From JAVEDQ01 sp963783105 (GTDB lineage Bacteria > Actinomycetota > Actinomycetes > Frankiales > Frankiaceae), in NCBI GenBank assembly GCA_963783105.1, contig CAWAMI010000001.1:310001-374000 (forward strand): a DNA stretch of 64,000 nt, written 5' to 3'. Under the pieces are notes generated by a model. That model did not search any database. It was not told the DNA's origin and worked only from the letters and a program-made list of their open reading frames with translations. Both the position numbers and the translations under genes were made by a program. Below, piece by piece: positions 63,969-64,000 of this stretch (position 1 is its first letter; each line of letters opens with the position of its first letter).

Positions 63969-64000
63969 GTCTCGATGTCCTTCCTGTTCCTTGTGTGATC

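Noticed and set aside
63714..63998. Plus-strand 94-codon frame near the window end
   Set aside because: It overlaps the better supported minus-strand Cys-rich gene and shows no family pattern.

Overview
This 64 kb window is from a very GC-rich actinobacterium, most likely of the Pseudonocardia or Mycobacterium/Rhodococcus type. The evidence is frequent GTG starts, mycobacterial-type SerC and CitA, an F420-type LLM oxidoreductase, glucosyl-3-phosphoglycerate synthase, an ANTAR pair, an IdeR-type iron box, a HAIR (HspR) element, and a gene pair of the type that makes 10-methyl branched fatty acids. No rRNA, tRNA, CRISPR array, prophage or complete insertion sequence was seen, so it reads as ordinary chromosome with accessory patches.

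Layout. 1-8.5 kb: end of a methyltransferase, a DUF2530/purine permease divergon, a four-copy palindromic repeat block, a MarR-MFS operon, an MocA-like protein, ThpR, an FAD enzyme and an aldo/keto reductase. 8.6-16.7 kb: LysM protein, serC-citA, divergent pdxH, the branched-fatty-acid pair, and an AbiEi/DUF559-like gene embedded in palindromic repeats. 16.9-25.8 kb: a principal-type sigma factor, UdgX, photolyase, GpgS, small membrane proteins, an EEP nuclease, DUF2461 and a frameshifted yceI. 25.8-35.3 kb: secreted proteins, lon with a HAIR operator, a Ser/Thr kinase, and a MerR/AurF-diiron/ferredoxin-reductase set whose reductase is frameshifted. 35.3-38.8 kb: RsbQ-RsbP energy-stress pair, a manganese-exporter-type UPF0016 gene behind a yybP-ykoY (mntP) riboswitch, and a CsbD remnant. 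38.8-50.9 kb: galK, LLM enzyme, iron-box-controlled bfd-bfr, two VOC proteins, two GGDEF proteins, a frameshifted UvrA2-like gene with AraC and VOC partners, an RsbW-like kinase and two overlapping GAF-ANTAR genes. 50.9-64 kb: amine oxidase, then arsR and a tight seven-gene complex-I-like operon, a PAS-PP2C phosphatase, a truncated quinol-type nitric oxide reductase and a small Cys-rich protein.

The most unusual item is the operon at 53.1-61.1 kb. It encodes only membrane-arm subunits (NuoA, H, J, K, L, M, N) plus one protein that looks like a decayed NuoB joined to a decayed NuoD start by an acidic, His/Met-rich linker. No nuoC, E, F, G or I is present, NuoJ has a Met-rich stretch, and several proton-path or quinone-site residues are changed. 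Its electron donor, if it has one, is not encoded here.

Three genes (yceI, the ferredoxin/ferredoxin-NADP reductase, and the UvrA-like gene) are each broken by an apparent single-base indel next to a G/C run. That pattern could be sequence error as easily as gene decay. Regulation visible in the DNA includes an IdeR box, a HAIR element, an mntP riboswitch, MarR- and MerR-type palindromes and several strong hairpin terminators.
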